Positions 10,519 to 22,060 of a stretch of DNA of 64,000 bases are shown in pieces. This DNA is from Sycon ciliatum. Its lineage: Eukaryota > Porifera > Calcarea > Leucosolenida > Sycettidae. The stretch is from assembly GCF_964019385.1 (NCBI RefSeq), contig NC_088643.1:7633495-7697494 (forward strand). Reading direction: 5' to 3'. The position numbers and the translations under genes were made by a program. The notes beneath the pieces were generated by a model. That model was not told the origin of the DNA. It did no database searches and saw nothing but the letters and a program-made list of their open reading frames with translations. How positions within the stretch are numbered: position 1 is the first letter of the stretch; the number at the start of each line of letters is the position of its first letter.

Positions 10519-11432
10519 TTGCTACTAGCCTACAGCACTCTACCTTCTGTCTGTCCTGTATTTACCGTGGCCATGGTGGTGTCAACTGCCGTTTACAGAA
10601 AGAGGACTAAGGACGAGTCTGATCACGCTACAGTCGAGCGGGTGTTGGACCCGCGCACTGTCCGAATACTTCATCGACTGCAGAATAAAGGCATCTTCAC
10701 CAAGGTTAATGGCTGCATTAGCACTGGCAAAGAGGCCAACGTGTACAATTCTGCTAGTGACAATGGTGACCGGGCCATCATGGTCTATAAGACATCTATT
10801 TTGGCATTTAAGGGCCGCTCCAAATATGTTACTGGAGACTTCAGGTTTCGACGCGGCTATTGCAAGACCAACCCCGCAAAACGGTGAAGATGTGGGCTGA
10901 GAAGGAGCTGAGAAATCTTCTGAGAATGAGACAGGCGGGCATTCCTTGTCCTGAGCCTATTCTTGTGAGGAACCATGTCCTAGTCATGGAGTTCCTTGGC
11001 ATGAATGGCTGGCCCTCTCCGCGCCTGAAGGACGCTAAAGATGTGTCAGAAAGAGGGTGGAGTTCGCTCTACCAGGAATGCATCGAGCTTATGAGGGAAA
11101 TGTACCATAAGTGTCGCCTCATCCATGCCGATTTGAGCGAGTTCAAGATGCTGTATCACCAGGGTCAACTATTCATCATTGATGTGTCTCAGTCGGTGGA
11201 GCACGACCAATCTCAGGCTATGGTGTTCTTGCGCATGGACTGTGTCAATGTCACAGATTTCTTTGTGAAGAAGGAAGTATGCTGTATGTCATACAAAGAA
11301 CTTTTTAATTTCATGACGGACCTGTCCATAAACGAGGATAACATGGCGGCCTATTTAGACATGGCCGAGGAAGAAGCTACTCAGTACGCAGAGAAGGGCA
11401 GAAGGCGGCCAGACTGCAAAGCATCAGGTTGA
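10519..11432 (+). pseudogene. RIOK1: RIOK1 kinase segment, copy C
   Basis: This has the same structure as copy B, including the missing base near 10,880 and Lys in the catalytic loop (HADLSEFKMLY). IDVSQSVEHDQS keeps the metal Asp. Downstream identity to the other units ends near 11,670, so the LINE, zinc-binding and C-terminal parts are absent here and this is the right edge of the array. Confidence 0.85.
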
Positions 11433-11669
11433 CGAAGAATTCTTCAAGTATTCATTCCACGAATATTGGATCAAGTACCCAACAATTTCATGGAGCGTGA
11501 CCTCTAGAAGAATGATTGTATATGGTCGTCGCTCACTATTCGTAATCTTGAAATGGAAATCAGCAAGATAATCACGATGATGGAAAACATATCTGAGAAA
11601 AGTAGTGAGACTGATGATTTGACGACGATAGGCTAGTGACTCTAGGGAGCATTTAGAATTTAAGGGAGC

Positions 11670-12110
11670 AGCCTACCCAAAAATTTCATATGGCATTCAG
11701 TTGACCGTAACTTTGGTGTTTCTCAATGGATTTAAGTGAAATTTTGACCAAACACTCCTGCCACAATGCCACTGGCACTACCTGACTTCTTGACACGACT
11801 CAAACTTGCCAAAGTCACTAAATCAACGTCAACAACAATAATCAAGCCACATATCTGCAACGTCACGAGGGTGCTGGCAAAGGTCCTGCTGCACAGCGGC
11901 GGGCAAAGCCCGCCGCCGTGCAGCCCAATACGTGGCTCAAAAACGTGTTTTTTGGACTTGGAGCAAAAATGCAATTTTTTTACTTTTGAAGTGGTGGTGA
12001 GGCCTGGGCAGCTTGTCCGACCGTGGGTCTCGGAGTCAACCAGGGAGTAGTACAATACCATAATATGGTATGGTGGGAGCTTAGGAGATAAGGGATGGAG
12101 CCAGCATGAT
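11670..12110. other. Non-coding stretch right of the RIOK1 array, with a GC-rich hairpin
   Basis: I see no gene. At 11,888-11,924 the two arms GCTGCACAGCGGCGGGC and GCCCGCCGCCGTGCAGC are separated by AAA and form a 17-bp stem with one mismatch. Confidence 0.6.
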
Positions 12111-12112
12111 TC

Positions 12113-13586
12113 TTATTGAATCCAAACGACCACACCGTACAGATATATTCGATCACAGGTCTTACGAACCCTTTGTACAGGCGTAAGTTGCTGGGACATT
12201 ATTGACAGAAGGTGCACTCGATATCTGAACTTCGAAGTTATTGAGGCGACATGTTTGCGGAAATCAAGGTTGTCGGTCAAGGTGATGCCAAGATGTTGCA
12301 GTTCAGAAACCACCGTTAATGGCTCATTGTACATTTGGTATTGGATTCCTGCAGTAGGTGTATCATTGATAGCTCTCTGGCACATCACGGATGTCTTGCT
12401 TCCTGAGAATTCGCCTCCATTGTTCCTGCCCCATGTTTGACATGCATCGAGATCAGACTGCATGTTCGCTCTACTGGCGAGGGTGTCTTCAGATTTATAA
12501 GCCAGAAAGAGGGTGACATCATCTGCAAAATAGATATTGTGTGCAATATTGCATAGCGTTGGGCAGGTCATTTATAGAGTAGGAATAGGAGTGGTGAAAG
12601 GTGGGAACCTTGAGGTACTCCGAAGTTGATGTTCCGCTTCTTCGATTTAGTGCTATGTACCTTCACTTCAATTTGTCGATCCCCTAAGCAGCTCTTCAGC
12701 CATTTTACTGACGAAGCTGTAGCAATCTTACCGAATTTCTTTAGGAGTATAGAGTGGTCGACCCGGTCGAATGCTTTCCTGAAATCTAGAGATATCAGGT
12801 CAAAATTAGTGCCATTATCAATATTTACAGCCATTGATTGGGTTAGCAAGATAAGTTGGTCCGTTGCAGACTTGTTGCGTACATATGCGAATTGACCTTT
12901 CAAATTACACCATGGGTCATCAAGTATTCAAGTATACGTTCCGAGAGAATCTTTTCCATTCGTTTTGCTATGCATGGGAGAAGGGATATAGGCCTGTAAT
13001 TGGTAGGCTCTTTGGTGCAACCTCTATTCTTGTACACCGGTATTATGGTGGATGATTTCCAGGAGGACGGGAACACACCATCATTAAGGCTGTAGTTGAA
13101 CAACACTGATAGTGATTGGGAAAGGATGTCTGCGAATTGCTTTTGTATACGACTTGTCAGGTTGATGTCTGATGATGATTTATGTTGTTGCAGCCTCCTT
13201 GCTGCATCGAAGACTTCAATAGGGCTTATATTTCCGAATCCAAATTTGTTTCCATTGACGTCGGCTTCATTGATTGTTATACTAGTTGCTACAGTATTCG
13301 GCGGCGTTGACTGAGTGGTGCATTGGCGGGCAAAGAAGGTACACAGCGTTTCGGCCTTCGCTTGATCTGTTTTGTGAATTTCATTGCCGTTCTGCACGTC
13401 TGGAATTGCCTTTATATTTGTTTGGTCAATATTTAGAAAAGCGATCCTGTCAGCTTTTCTATTATTGTGTTCACATGGCAGAAAAAACGACATCGCTATG
13501 CTACGTAAGTTTCTACGTAAGGTGCTCGGTATTTCACTTAGGCTACGTAAGTCTCTACGTAAGGTGCTCGGTATTAGATCTACCAA
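12113..13586 (-). mobile_element. LINE reverse transcriptase, CR1/Jockey-like, decayed
   Basis: Three consecutive minus-strand frames read, in order, NYRPISLLPCIAKRMEKIL (RT motif 1-2), FDLISLDFRKAFDRVDH (motif A with catalytic Asp), GVPQGSHLSPLLFLLY (motif B), IYFADDVTLF (motif C, FADD intact) and LQHLGITL (motif E). Two breaks separate the frames, near 12,900 and 12,570. The endonuclease domain and 3' end are not evident. It is a dead, 5'-truncated non-LTR retrotransposon. Confidence 0.85.
13432..13466 (+). repeat. Dispersed 35-bp block, copy 1
   Basis: A block starting TTTAGAAAAGCGATCCTGTC and ending CTATTATT recurs inverted at 13,866-13,901 (few changes) and identically in SART1 intron 1 at 35,634-35,668. 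It holds a short inverted repeat, AGAAAAG and CTTTTCT. Confidence 0.7.
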
Positions 13587-14300
13587 CGCTTGGTAGCCGT
13601 GTGCTGTGCACGTGCACGGCAGACATTGTGTTCAGTGCATGCAGTCCGCGGATCCGTGTTCGGATGTGCATGCGCGAGGAACTTCCTTCTTTGGAACTGC
13701 TTCTTGCATGAGCTGTTTCGGATATTTCGTCTCATGGCCTGGCTTATTTCGTTTCGGCGCTGCTGAGACCTCCTTTCGCGGAATATTACTCAATGACAGG
13801 TGAGTTGACCAGTTGCCTTTGATTCATTCAGGAAAAGTGTGCTGATTTTGGGGCGGAATGCAATAAATAATGGAAAAGTTGACAGGATCTCTTTTCTAAA
13901 TTTTGCTTTTCTGCTGCCGAGCTGCGAGGCCTCCTTTTACGGAATACTCGATGACAGGTGATCTCTAAGTTGACCGGTTTCCTTCGATTCATTTGCTTAT
14001 GTTCACCTTTCATTTACGGAAACGTGTGCTGACTTTATTCGGATTTAGATCCATTTTTATCTCTTTGCCCTTGTCTACAGTGTGCGAAGAACGCGAGTTC
14101 AACTTCCTGACGGTAAGGCTTATGTTAGATGTGTTGTCGAAATACTCATATTCATTGTACATTGGTACGTTACAAGTAAGGCACTGGTCAGTGGCATACT
14201 ATCGTTGGCAGTTCCCAATCTGGAGGGAAAGGTTCAAGTACCAATTGACCGAGTTTGCAAAATAAATTCGCATATCAGGGGAAATCTCTATTGTGGAGAG
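13467..14300. other. Non-coding stretch with short internal duplications
   Basis: I see no gene. A block of about 47 bp with CTACGTAAG motifs is repeated in tandem at 13,500-13,580. A diverged block around ACCTCCTTT-GCGGAATA is repeated at about 13,770 and 13,930. The second copy of the dispersed 35-bp block lies at 13,866-13,901 (minus). Confidence 0.5.
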
Positions 14301-14305
14301 GTTCA

Positions 14306-14653
14306 GGGGGCGTTCGTTTTTGATCTACAGGTTTGGGTAGAAACTACTTCTTTCGGTAGAGGTGTTCGTTTTTTGAAAAAAAATTCTACTCAAAAGGGTA
14401 GATTCTACTTTCCTCTACCGGCTCTACCGGGAAAAAGCTGGTAGAATCCGGTAGAAGTTGGTAGAGCTACGGGATTTCCAGCAAGATCAAGGATTTGTAC
14501 ACAACTCCATAAAAAAAAGAAACATTTCACGTACACATCGTGTAAACTACTAGATCTGGTAGAACAGCGTTCGTACACTTGCCTCTACCATCTACCTCTA
14601 TCGGTAGAGTGACTCTACTCTACTCTACCAGGTAGCTAAAAACGAACGCAGCC
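14306..14653. mobile_element. 348-bp Harbinger-like MITE
   Basis: Ends are GGGGGCGTTCGTTTTT and, inverted, GGCTGCGTTCGTTTTT. The flanks are a 3-bp TCA duplication (14,303-14,305 and 14,654-14,656). The interior is rich in CTACC/GGTAG motifs on both strands, giving a nearly palindromic body. No coding. Confidence 0.75.
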
Positions 14654-14931
14654 TCAGTAACTTGTTTGTTTCATACGAAACAAGCCAATGGGTGCAGTCT
14701 CGTCTCGTGAAAATCTCGTACTTGTATGATTGGATTTGTTTAGTCAAGTCTGGGCTGTTTGATTTGTGAGTACCGCCGAGATTGCACTGCCCCAAATAAA
14801 GTTTCGTGCCGCCAAAGCAAGAATTACGATCTGCAATCTGTTTGTAGTACCTGTAAGAATGTGAAGTACATGTATCGTACTTTCTCTGTTGCTGTTTCAG
14901 TTGCCGTCATGTTGCTAAAGAAAGGTTCAGT

Positions 14932-15191
14932 AGAGAGGTTCTGCAAAACGAAAATTCGAACGAAGTTTCGCGACAGTCCTTGCGAAAGTGTGTGCGAATT
15001 TTTGCACGAACTTTGCGTTCTGCACATTTTCGTAGTTTGCGCGGGCCAAGTGCACGTACGCCATGACCCGATCTCACGAAATTTCCTACGACAGTTCATT
15101 TCGCGTTCCCTGCAAGTTTCGCGTCCAAAGTTTCGCACTTCATGATGTAGAGCGAAAGTTTGTACGCATTTTCGTTTTGCAGAATCTCTCT
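14932..15191. mobile_element. 260-bp MITE related to the 291-641 family
   Basis: TIRs of about 23 bp begin AGAGAGGTTCTGCAAAACG, the inverse end differing at one base. The flanks are AGT duplications (14,929-14,931 and 15,192-15,194). The first 13 bases match the AGGGAGGTTCTGC ends at 291 and 50,204 with one change, and the target duplication is again A-N-T. Confidence 0.8.
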
Positions 15192-15194
15192 AGT

Positions 15195-16061
15195 GACTCA
15201 ATTGTTTCATACGAGACGAGTCAATGAGTCGGTGTGGCTTAGAATTTTTCGCTGTAGAAGAAATCTATTCGTATGTCTATTGGAGATATAATTGTATTCT
15301 CTGGTTATAAAATAGGTTAAGCTCACAGAATAAATACCATCGGTCCCTTGGAGTTCGTCCTAAAGAGGTTCGACTGGATTTCATTCATACTCACCAAAAG
15401 ATGTGTAAGATTTTATTATTGTGGAGTGCCTTGTTTATCTCTCAGTACCTCCAACCATAGCCTTGCCCCTTTTCTCCTCAGGATCAGTGTAGTTGTTGGA
15501 ACGAGGTTTTGGACTCAGCAATGTATTCGTTTACATTTTAATACATGTTTATTGTTCCTCCTTTGCTGTGTTGTTTTAGACAATCGTGGACTAACAGTTT
15601 GAAGTCATTGAACTACTTCCAAAAGTTGTATTGACATCAACAGGATTACGATTTCAGTTTCAATATGATGCTGGATGACCTTATCACGATAACCCATGAC
15701 TAAACACAGAATCAACAAAAACATCTGCGACGCGCACCTGGCGCATGGCTACATTTCTCAAATAAATCTGATTGAGGGTGGAGAAATCTGAAATATCTGA
15801 AAGGCAAGACAATTTTATGACAGAGTCATGAAATTCTGCAACAGCAACATGCACAGAATGACCTCCGTATAAAAAAAGTATCACCACCACTGCTCACATG
15901 TTTCCCCGCAGAAGAACATGCATTATGCTAGTGCCATTTTCTGCAAGAAAAGGCTTGCATATCAATGCGTATAATAATTATGGTATTGATATGATGTGAA
16001 GGCCATCATTTACATATTGATATAGGGCATTCCATTGATTGGTGACAGAAAAAACAAAAGA
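15195..16061. other. AT-rich non-coding stretch
   Basis: No gene, splice-linked exon or transposon domain is recognisable. Confidence 0.5.
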
Positions 16062-16478
16062 AATTATAGCAATAAAAACTGCTTTATGGCAGTTTTCTAA
16101 AAAAAGTTATTGTGTTCTAGTCTATGGACCCCGTCTAAAAAGTAAGAAATTAACGAAATGTGATAGCTGAAAATTAAAATTTCACACAAAACCTCACAAT
16201 AATCACACACAGAATGAAAAGCTACATGCAGAAGACCTTTTCCCCTCGTGATCCTCTTTCCTATGCATGCATGTTGCCACTTTGATTGTTGGTGCCGCAC
16301 AAGTTTAGTGTTGAAAGCAGCATTTCAAGTGTTGTGATTATTGTGAGGTTTTGTGTGAAATTTTAATTTTCAGCTATCACATTTCGTTAATTTCTTACTT
16401 TTTAGACGGGGTCCATAGACTAGAACACAATAACTTTTTTTAGAAAACTGCCATAAAGCAGTTTTTATTGCTATAATT
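16062..16478. repeat. Perfect 145-bp inverted repeat with 127-bp loop
   Basis: Arms 16,062-16,206 and 16,334-16,478 appear to be exact reverse complements by reading, from AATTATAGCAATAAAAACTG inward. The right arm ends at the border of a LINE linker fragment that begins at 16,479. A transcript through it would form a long double strand. No coding. Confidence 0.85.
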
Positions 16479-16870
16479 GCATATTGCTTTGACACGTTTC
16501 CACCGCGCATAGCCACCCTTTCTTTCTTTGCCAAGCATTGTGTATCCGAGCGTTGACAAGTATGTGTCCTTGGCGGCTCTTAATGACCGGTGGTACAGGT
16601 TGCGCGAGAGTTTGTATGCAGCTCGTAAGGAATCGTTGAGTGGCTCCTTTCGGTGGAGCACATAGAGGCGGTTAGTTCGCTGACGTTGTGTCTTTTAAAG
16701 TTTTTTTGTGAACCATGGTTGTTTCGACTGGGTGTTTTTCCGGCGTGTGATGGTCGTTGCTTCCTGAATTCACGGCCTGGTCTAGCAGTGTAGAATAGGC
16801 CTTGCATCTGAAACTGATGTGCACCTCGGTGCCCTGCATGCATTCGGTCAATGGTAGTGTGCACATGCAG
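16479..16870 (-). mobile_element. LINE linker fragment, fourth copy
   Basis: The fragment is homologous to 3541-3945 and 7741-8130 (minus strand, RNLYHRSLRAAKDT stretch) but lies outside the RIOK1 array. This shows that the piece is a dispersed repeat rather than part of RIOK1. Confidence 0.6.
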
Positions 16871-16879
16871 TTTCTGCCT

Positions 16880-17260
16880 GAGGAGGTGCATGATTGATTT
16901 TATTTGGATTCGGGAGACCAAACGAGCAGGAGTGCTCAATAACAGGGTAGCGAATGGTTGAGTTGTGCTATGTGACAATGTAGTGTGTGCGTGGAGGGAG
17001 GGGGGGGGGAGCTGCGGAGGCCCAATACAATGTAAGGGGATGGGAGGAGAGAAGGCCAGCGAAGAGTCAAATTCAGAAGAGGGAGGAGAGAATAGCTGAA
17101 GTACACGGTTACTGAGCGAATTCAAATAAACCAAACAAACAGCAAAACAAGTACACAGCTCACGAGAATAAAGAGGACTGGAGCACAGAATTGAACTGCT
17201 GAAGTACACAGCTGACGAGAATAAAGACAGGAGCACAGAAATGAACGGGAGGCAGTCTAC
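16880..17260 (-). repeat. LINE 3'-end-like repeat
   Basis: The stretch with CCAAACGAGCA, GTGCTCAATAACAGG and GTAGCGAATG is similar to 62,850-63,060. A block around GTACACAGCT-ACGAGAATAAAG is duplicated at about 17,150 and 17,205. It probably represents a minus-strand LINE 3' untranslated region. Confidence 0.4.
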
Positions 17261-17371
17261 GAAGTGGTGGTACCATCGGTGCATGCACCACGGTACATTA
17301 TCATATTATCGGCGCGGCTTTGCAAAGTTCGTGGGTACTGAATACCATGGTGTGACCAATTGTGTAGCAGT

Positions 17372-20340
17372 CTACAACGTGTAGGGAATGGCAGCTCGGC
17401 GGAATGCTGGGATGTTGCCCATGGCTCGCACCGTGTCAGGTATATGGTTCCATAACAAGCAACCGCGAGATGCCGGTCGGCATTGGCCTGCTCGGCTTCT
17501 GGCTATTGGTTGTTGCAGGCCCAGACTGCGCTGAAGGCGAGTTGCTCCGCAGTTGCTGACAAACAGTGAATGCAGAGCAGGACTGGCACGGTTATGAACG
17601 CACCGCCATACCAGCACGAGCAGTTTCTGGCGATATACCTCGTCCACGCGATAAACAGAGAGCCTCTCCAAGAGGTCACTGGCCCTGGTAAATCGTGGTC
17701 GTCCGAACACCGCCCTTGCTGCGCGGTTTTGGGCCACCTGCAAGCGGTTTAGCTGGTTGTGGGTCAAGCCAGAGCCATAGGCGGACGATCCATATATCAA
17801 ATCCGGCATGATGACAGATAGGAAGTACTTTCTTCGACTAGCTAGAGTGAGGCAGCGTCGCGCCCGCCACAGACTACCAATCTTCCTAGCAGTGCGTGAG
17901 ATGCACCGGTCAACTTGCGGTTGCCAGGCCATTCGTTCATCGATCAAGATGCCGAGGTATTTCGCGCTGGTGGTGTGCGGAAGGACATCATTTCGACAGC
18001 GTACAACCACGTCCGGCTGCTGCCCACTGCTGCTGGTAAAAACCAATACATTGCTCTTCTTTGCATTTAGTACAAGACCACGAGCGTCCAGCCAACTTGA
18101 GAGGGAGGTAACCGCCAAGCTGAGCGCATCAGACACCTCTTGCGCTGTCCGTCTTGCACATGTCAGGGCGATGTCGCCCGCAAACTGCAGTGATGATGCC
18201 GGCGCAGATTCAGAGGGGACATCTCTAGTGTATATGGAGAACAGCATGGGTCCTAGTACAGAGCCCTGCGGCACACCACAAGTGCACGGTACAGTTCTGC
18301 CCAGTCGGGAGCCCATACGAACGCGTTGATGGCGCCCAGACAAATAGTCGCGAAACCATTTCAGGGCTGTGCCGGAGATACCGATGCTGAACAAGTCCTG
18401 GATGAGGGTGGCATGCTTCACCTTGTCGAAGGCTTTACTCATATCTAACAGGCATGTTGCTACAACAGAACCATTGTCTCTTGCTTGGAGGACGGTGTCC
18501 GAGAGCAGTGCCAGTGCATCTTCGGTCGAGTGTCCAGGGCGGAATGCAAACTGGGTGTTCGGGAGAGCTGGGTCGACGAAGTCAACCAGGGCTTTCTGCA
18601 CCAGCTTTTCGAGTAGCTTAGAAATCACGGGTAACAGCGACACAGGGCGGTAGTTTGTGGGCACGGATGGGTCTCCGGCCTTGAACAGGGGTGTGACGTG
18701 TGCTAGCTTGAAACCTCTTGGCACTTCCCCGCTGGACAGGGACGCATTAAACAGTGTGACCAGTGAAGGGGCAAGGATATCAGCGCTATGTTTCAGTACA
18801 AAACCGGGTATGTCGTCACTTCCTATGGCCTTGGTCGTGTTGATTGATCGTAGTAACCGCTCAACTTCCCTGACAGTAACCAGCGGAATGGAGATGAGAC
18901 ATTGCTGTGGGGGTGGTCCGCTTGGTATCTGGAGACTTTGCGGCCGGCTGGTGTCCGTGATAACCTTGTGGAACGCGGTGGTTACTGCATCCATAGGGCA
19001 TGCGGGCTCCTGGTGTTGACGGCTTCGTCCTGTGACCTGATTGATAACCGACCACATTTGACGAGGATTAGAGTTATTCTCACTGCACTGGGTGCGGAAG
19101 TACTCATTGCGTTTTCTGCGGTACGCATTTGAGCATGCAGATCTGGCTCGCTTGAAGTCCTGATGTGCCGCCCAGTCCCCTTTGTTCACGAGCCATTTCT
19201 TGTGGAGTCGGATTTTCCGCTGATTTAGCTGGAACAAGTCTCTATCCGACCAGGGCGGGTTTGATGGCCGTTTCCCCTGACTTGTAAGAATCTGCGGAGC
19301 ATGCCTGTCCAGCACGTCCATGAACCCTCCATGCCACTGGTGCCACATTTGGTGCACGTCGGATCCAGGTGCAAATGCATACAAGTTGGCTGCAATGAGG
19401 TCACGCCGAAAAGACTCGAAGTCCATCCGGTGTAGATGGCGAGTGATGCGAGGTGCACGACTAGTAGTTTGCGCAGTGAGGAGATGGAGATGCGCTCTCA
19501 CCAGGAAATGGTCGCTGATGTCACAGGGAATAACACTGCAAGCGGAGACGTTGGTGGGATCTGAAAGAACAAGGTCGATCACAGTTCCATGGGGATGCTC
19601 TGGTGTGACACGTGTTGGGGAGATAACGTGATTTTTCAGGCCATATACGTCGCAGAGATCAAGCAAGTGGCGCACCTGATGACTACCTTGGCATACATTA
19701 GCGTTGAAGTCACCGAGTAGGGTCATCGACGGTGTCACTTGGGATGCCCGCTCAAGCTCTTGCTCTATCCGAGTCCAGTAGGCGACTGGCTCATTTGGCG
19801 GTCGATAGACGCATGCAACTAGGTGAGGTCCGGACTTGCTCTTGACTTCAAGCCATATGATTTCAACGTTTCCTCTACCTTGGCATACATTAGCGTTGAA
19901 GTCACCGAGTAGGGTCATCGACGGTGTCACTTGGGATGCCCGCTCAAGCTCTTGCTCTATCCGAGTCCAGTAGGCGACTGGCTCATTTGGCGGTCGATAG
20001 ACGCATGCAACTAGGTGAGGTCCGGACTTGCTCTTGACTTCAAGCCATATGATTTCAACGTTTCCTTTGCTTAGGTCAGGACGCGGTCTTCCGGGAAGTG
20101 TGGAGCGGTAGTAGATGGCTACGCCACCACCCTGTCTACCACGATCACGTCGTGCAATTGAGTATCCTGGGATACACAGTTCTCCATCTCCGATTGTCTG
20201 ATCCAGTCATGCCTCGGCAACACCAAGTATGTCCAAGCTCTGGCTTGCCAGGACAGCTTTGACATCGTGCACCTTGTACCGCAGGCTACAGACATTTAGG
20301 AATGCAATATTGAGGGCGGATGTCTTGCTAGGCATCGGCT
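17372..20340 (-). mobile_element. LINE ORF2 (apurinic endonuclease and reverse transcriptase), inactive
   Basis: On the minus strand the endonuclease begins near 20,340 (ALNIAFLNVCSLRYK), with GYSIARRDRGRQGGGVAIYY, CVYRPPNEP, LLGDFNANV and DISDHFLV motifs. The RT follows: NYRPVSLLPVISKLLEKLV, TCLLDMSKAFDKV (motif A), GVPQGSVLGPMLFSIY (motif B), motif C and KYLGILIDE. The C terminus has the W-N-H-I-P-type motif (LLWNHIPDTV). An 852-residue frame is open at 19,930-17,372. Three defects are visible: a TGA near 20,210 at the Trp position of the endonuclease AEAxL motif, a 64-residue internal duplication, and motif C as FAGD instead of FADD. It is of CR1/Jockey type. Confidence 0.9.
19683..20066. 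repeat. 192-bp in-frame tandem duplication in the LINE endonuclease
   Basis: 19,683-19,874 and 19,875-20,066 are essentially identical. The period of 192 bp is 64 codons, so the frame stays open and LLGDFNANVCQG occurs twice in the predicted protein. The near-identity suggests a recent event or an assembly duplication. Confidence 0.9.
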
Positions 20341-20442
20341 GGTTAGCTGAGGTAGGACGGGGCTTAATTAAATGGTAATGCATGAGGATTTAGGGGGAGA
20401 GCCATAGAAAGGGTTATAAAGTTGAGACGAATACTGGGATGA

Positions 20443-21700
20443 CTAGCAGCTCAATCTGCGGTCGCGGATCATGTTGTTTACTGCAGCTGGTGACTGGGGA
20501 TGCCGCATAGAGGTGAGGATCCGAGGAGCAAAGGTATGCTTTCCTGATGCCCGGACGAACCCTTCCTCGTCTGGAGACGCATGCGCTGCTTTGCCCCGGG
20601 ATGTCAGTAGAAAAGCTGGGGTGACAGGTGTTGCCTGCGCCTGCTTGAGTGACACCTGGGGTACTGGAATCCTGGACCTCAATTCAGGTTTCCGCTGCTG
20701 TAGCACTGGCTGCTGTGCTGGAGGTGACAGCTGCTCTTGGGCTGGTATAGTGACCTGGCTAACCCCAGGCTGCTGATTTGCAGCTGCGGTTGCAGCCCAG
20801 GTCAACTGCTGGTCGCTGTTCTGCACGCTGTTTTGTACGGTGGCAGCTGCGGTCGCAACCAGGGTCGACTGCTGGTCGCCGTTCTGCACGGTGCTGGCGT
20901 ACGTACGGTGTTGGCCGGGCAGCGATGTACGCTTGGGACAGTCACGTGCCAGGTGCTCACCACCACAGCGGTAACATGTCTGTTTTTTTTTTGTTTTTGT
21001 TTTTTTTGTTTTTTTTTTTAGGAAGGTTCCAAGCCTCTTGTACGGGCAAAATAAACACAAGTACAAGGTCAACAGCTTAGTACCGAGAGAAAATGAGCTG
21101 AAATGGCTGTGAAAACAGTCTTATACGGAGGAAGATACAATGGCTGTGAAAACAGTCCAATAAGGAGGGAGCTAAAATGGCTGTGAAGACAGTCTGGGTT
21201 TGACCCCAGTGGTACACCCTGTACTCATTTTCACCGATTCGTAGCTTGCAGGGAACTGTCTTTTTGAGCACCATCAAAACCCGCCGAGCTCCGGTGAGTA
21301 TTTTGACCTCAGCATGAGAAATAGTTTCTGGCTCAATTTTCCCAACCACTTCCCCGAATACTCCAAGTGCTGAGGCTATATGGCCTTCGTGCAAGTGCGG
21401 TTCACAACCATACACGTATACTCTACATGCAGTTCTTGTTCCGTCTCCCGGCATGACACTTACTTGCTCGCCGTTCAAGTTCAGTCCGGCAGCTACAAGA
21501 CCATCACGAGCGTCGAAATTTCGAAAAGTGAGGACACAAGTCCCTGGGCGCCCTTGCAAGTCAATCTGCAGCACGTCTTTCAAGTCAAGCTTAGCCGACA
21601 GTATGGCCTTGGCTACGTCAACATGGACAGTCCGCCCCTTGCGGTGAAAGTGAGCAGTAGGCCTCTCCATCAGGACCTCCAGAATTTGAAACCACACTCA
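20443..21700 (-). mobile_element. LINE ORF1 (gag-like, zinc knuckle), interrupted
   Basis: The minus strand runs from about 21,697 (FLQILEVLMERPTAHF-like start, then nucleic-acid-binding gag-like sequence with RVYVYGCEPHLHEGH) to YHWGQTQT. It resumes after an insertion at TCYRCGGEHLARDCPKR, a CCHC zinc knuckle, followed by a Gln/Pro-rich tail ending at 20,443. Spacing and strand place it just upstream of ORF2 (17,372-20,340). Together they form one two-ORF LINE of about 4.3 kb. Confidence 0.8.
20983..21200 (-). mobile_element. Poly(A)-tailed insert in LINE ORF1, with short tandem repeats
   Basis: On the minus strand an A-rich tract (20,981-21,019) sits at the downstream end of an inserted segment of about 210 bp. 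CAGAC occurs at both borders, as a target duplication would. The body holds three copies of a unit of about 40 bp beginning ATGGCTGTGAA (plus strand, about 21,100, 21,139 and 21,177). It looks like a retroposed SINE-like sequence, family unknown. Confidence 0.55.
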
Positions 21701-21719
21701 ATTTGAATTTTCTGCTTCG

Positions 21720-22060
21720 CATGTCAACCTTTCTGGAGACTGCGGCTGCGTTGACAGTACTTCTAGAGTGGCGTTTCTCTGGTGGATAATAGGCGCAAAA
21801 TAGAGGGCAGTGGTCTGCAATGGGCATGGATGTGTAACATAGAGAGACAAGATGGGGCATATTAGTTAAAATCAGGTCTAGGAACGGATTAGAATCATGG
21901 CTTTAGTTGGCCTCGTTCCATGGTTCTTGGAGACCATAGTAAAGCCGAAGTCGTCAAAGGCGGACTGCATGTGTCTACCTGCAGTGTTCGTAGGGTCTGC
22001 GTTGTTCCACTCATTGTTCTTGGAGTTAAAGTCTGTTGTTGTTGTTGTTGTTGTTTTTGT
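21720..22060 (-). mobile_element. LINE endonuclease fragment
   Basis: Decayed minus-strand frames include NPFLDLILTNMP, IADHCPLFCAY and upstream AFDDFGFTMVS, which resemble the C-terminal half of LINE apurinic endonuclease (D-L-V-L-T ... S-D-H-x-P). No RT follows. A TTG microsatellite at 22,029-22,053 marks its edge. Confidence 0.45.
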
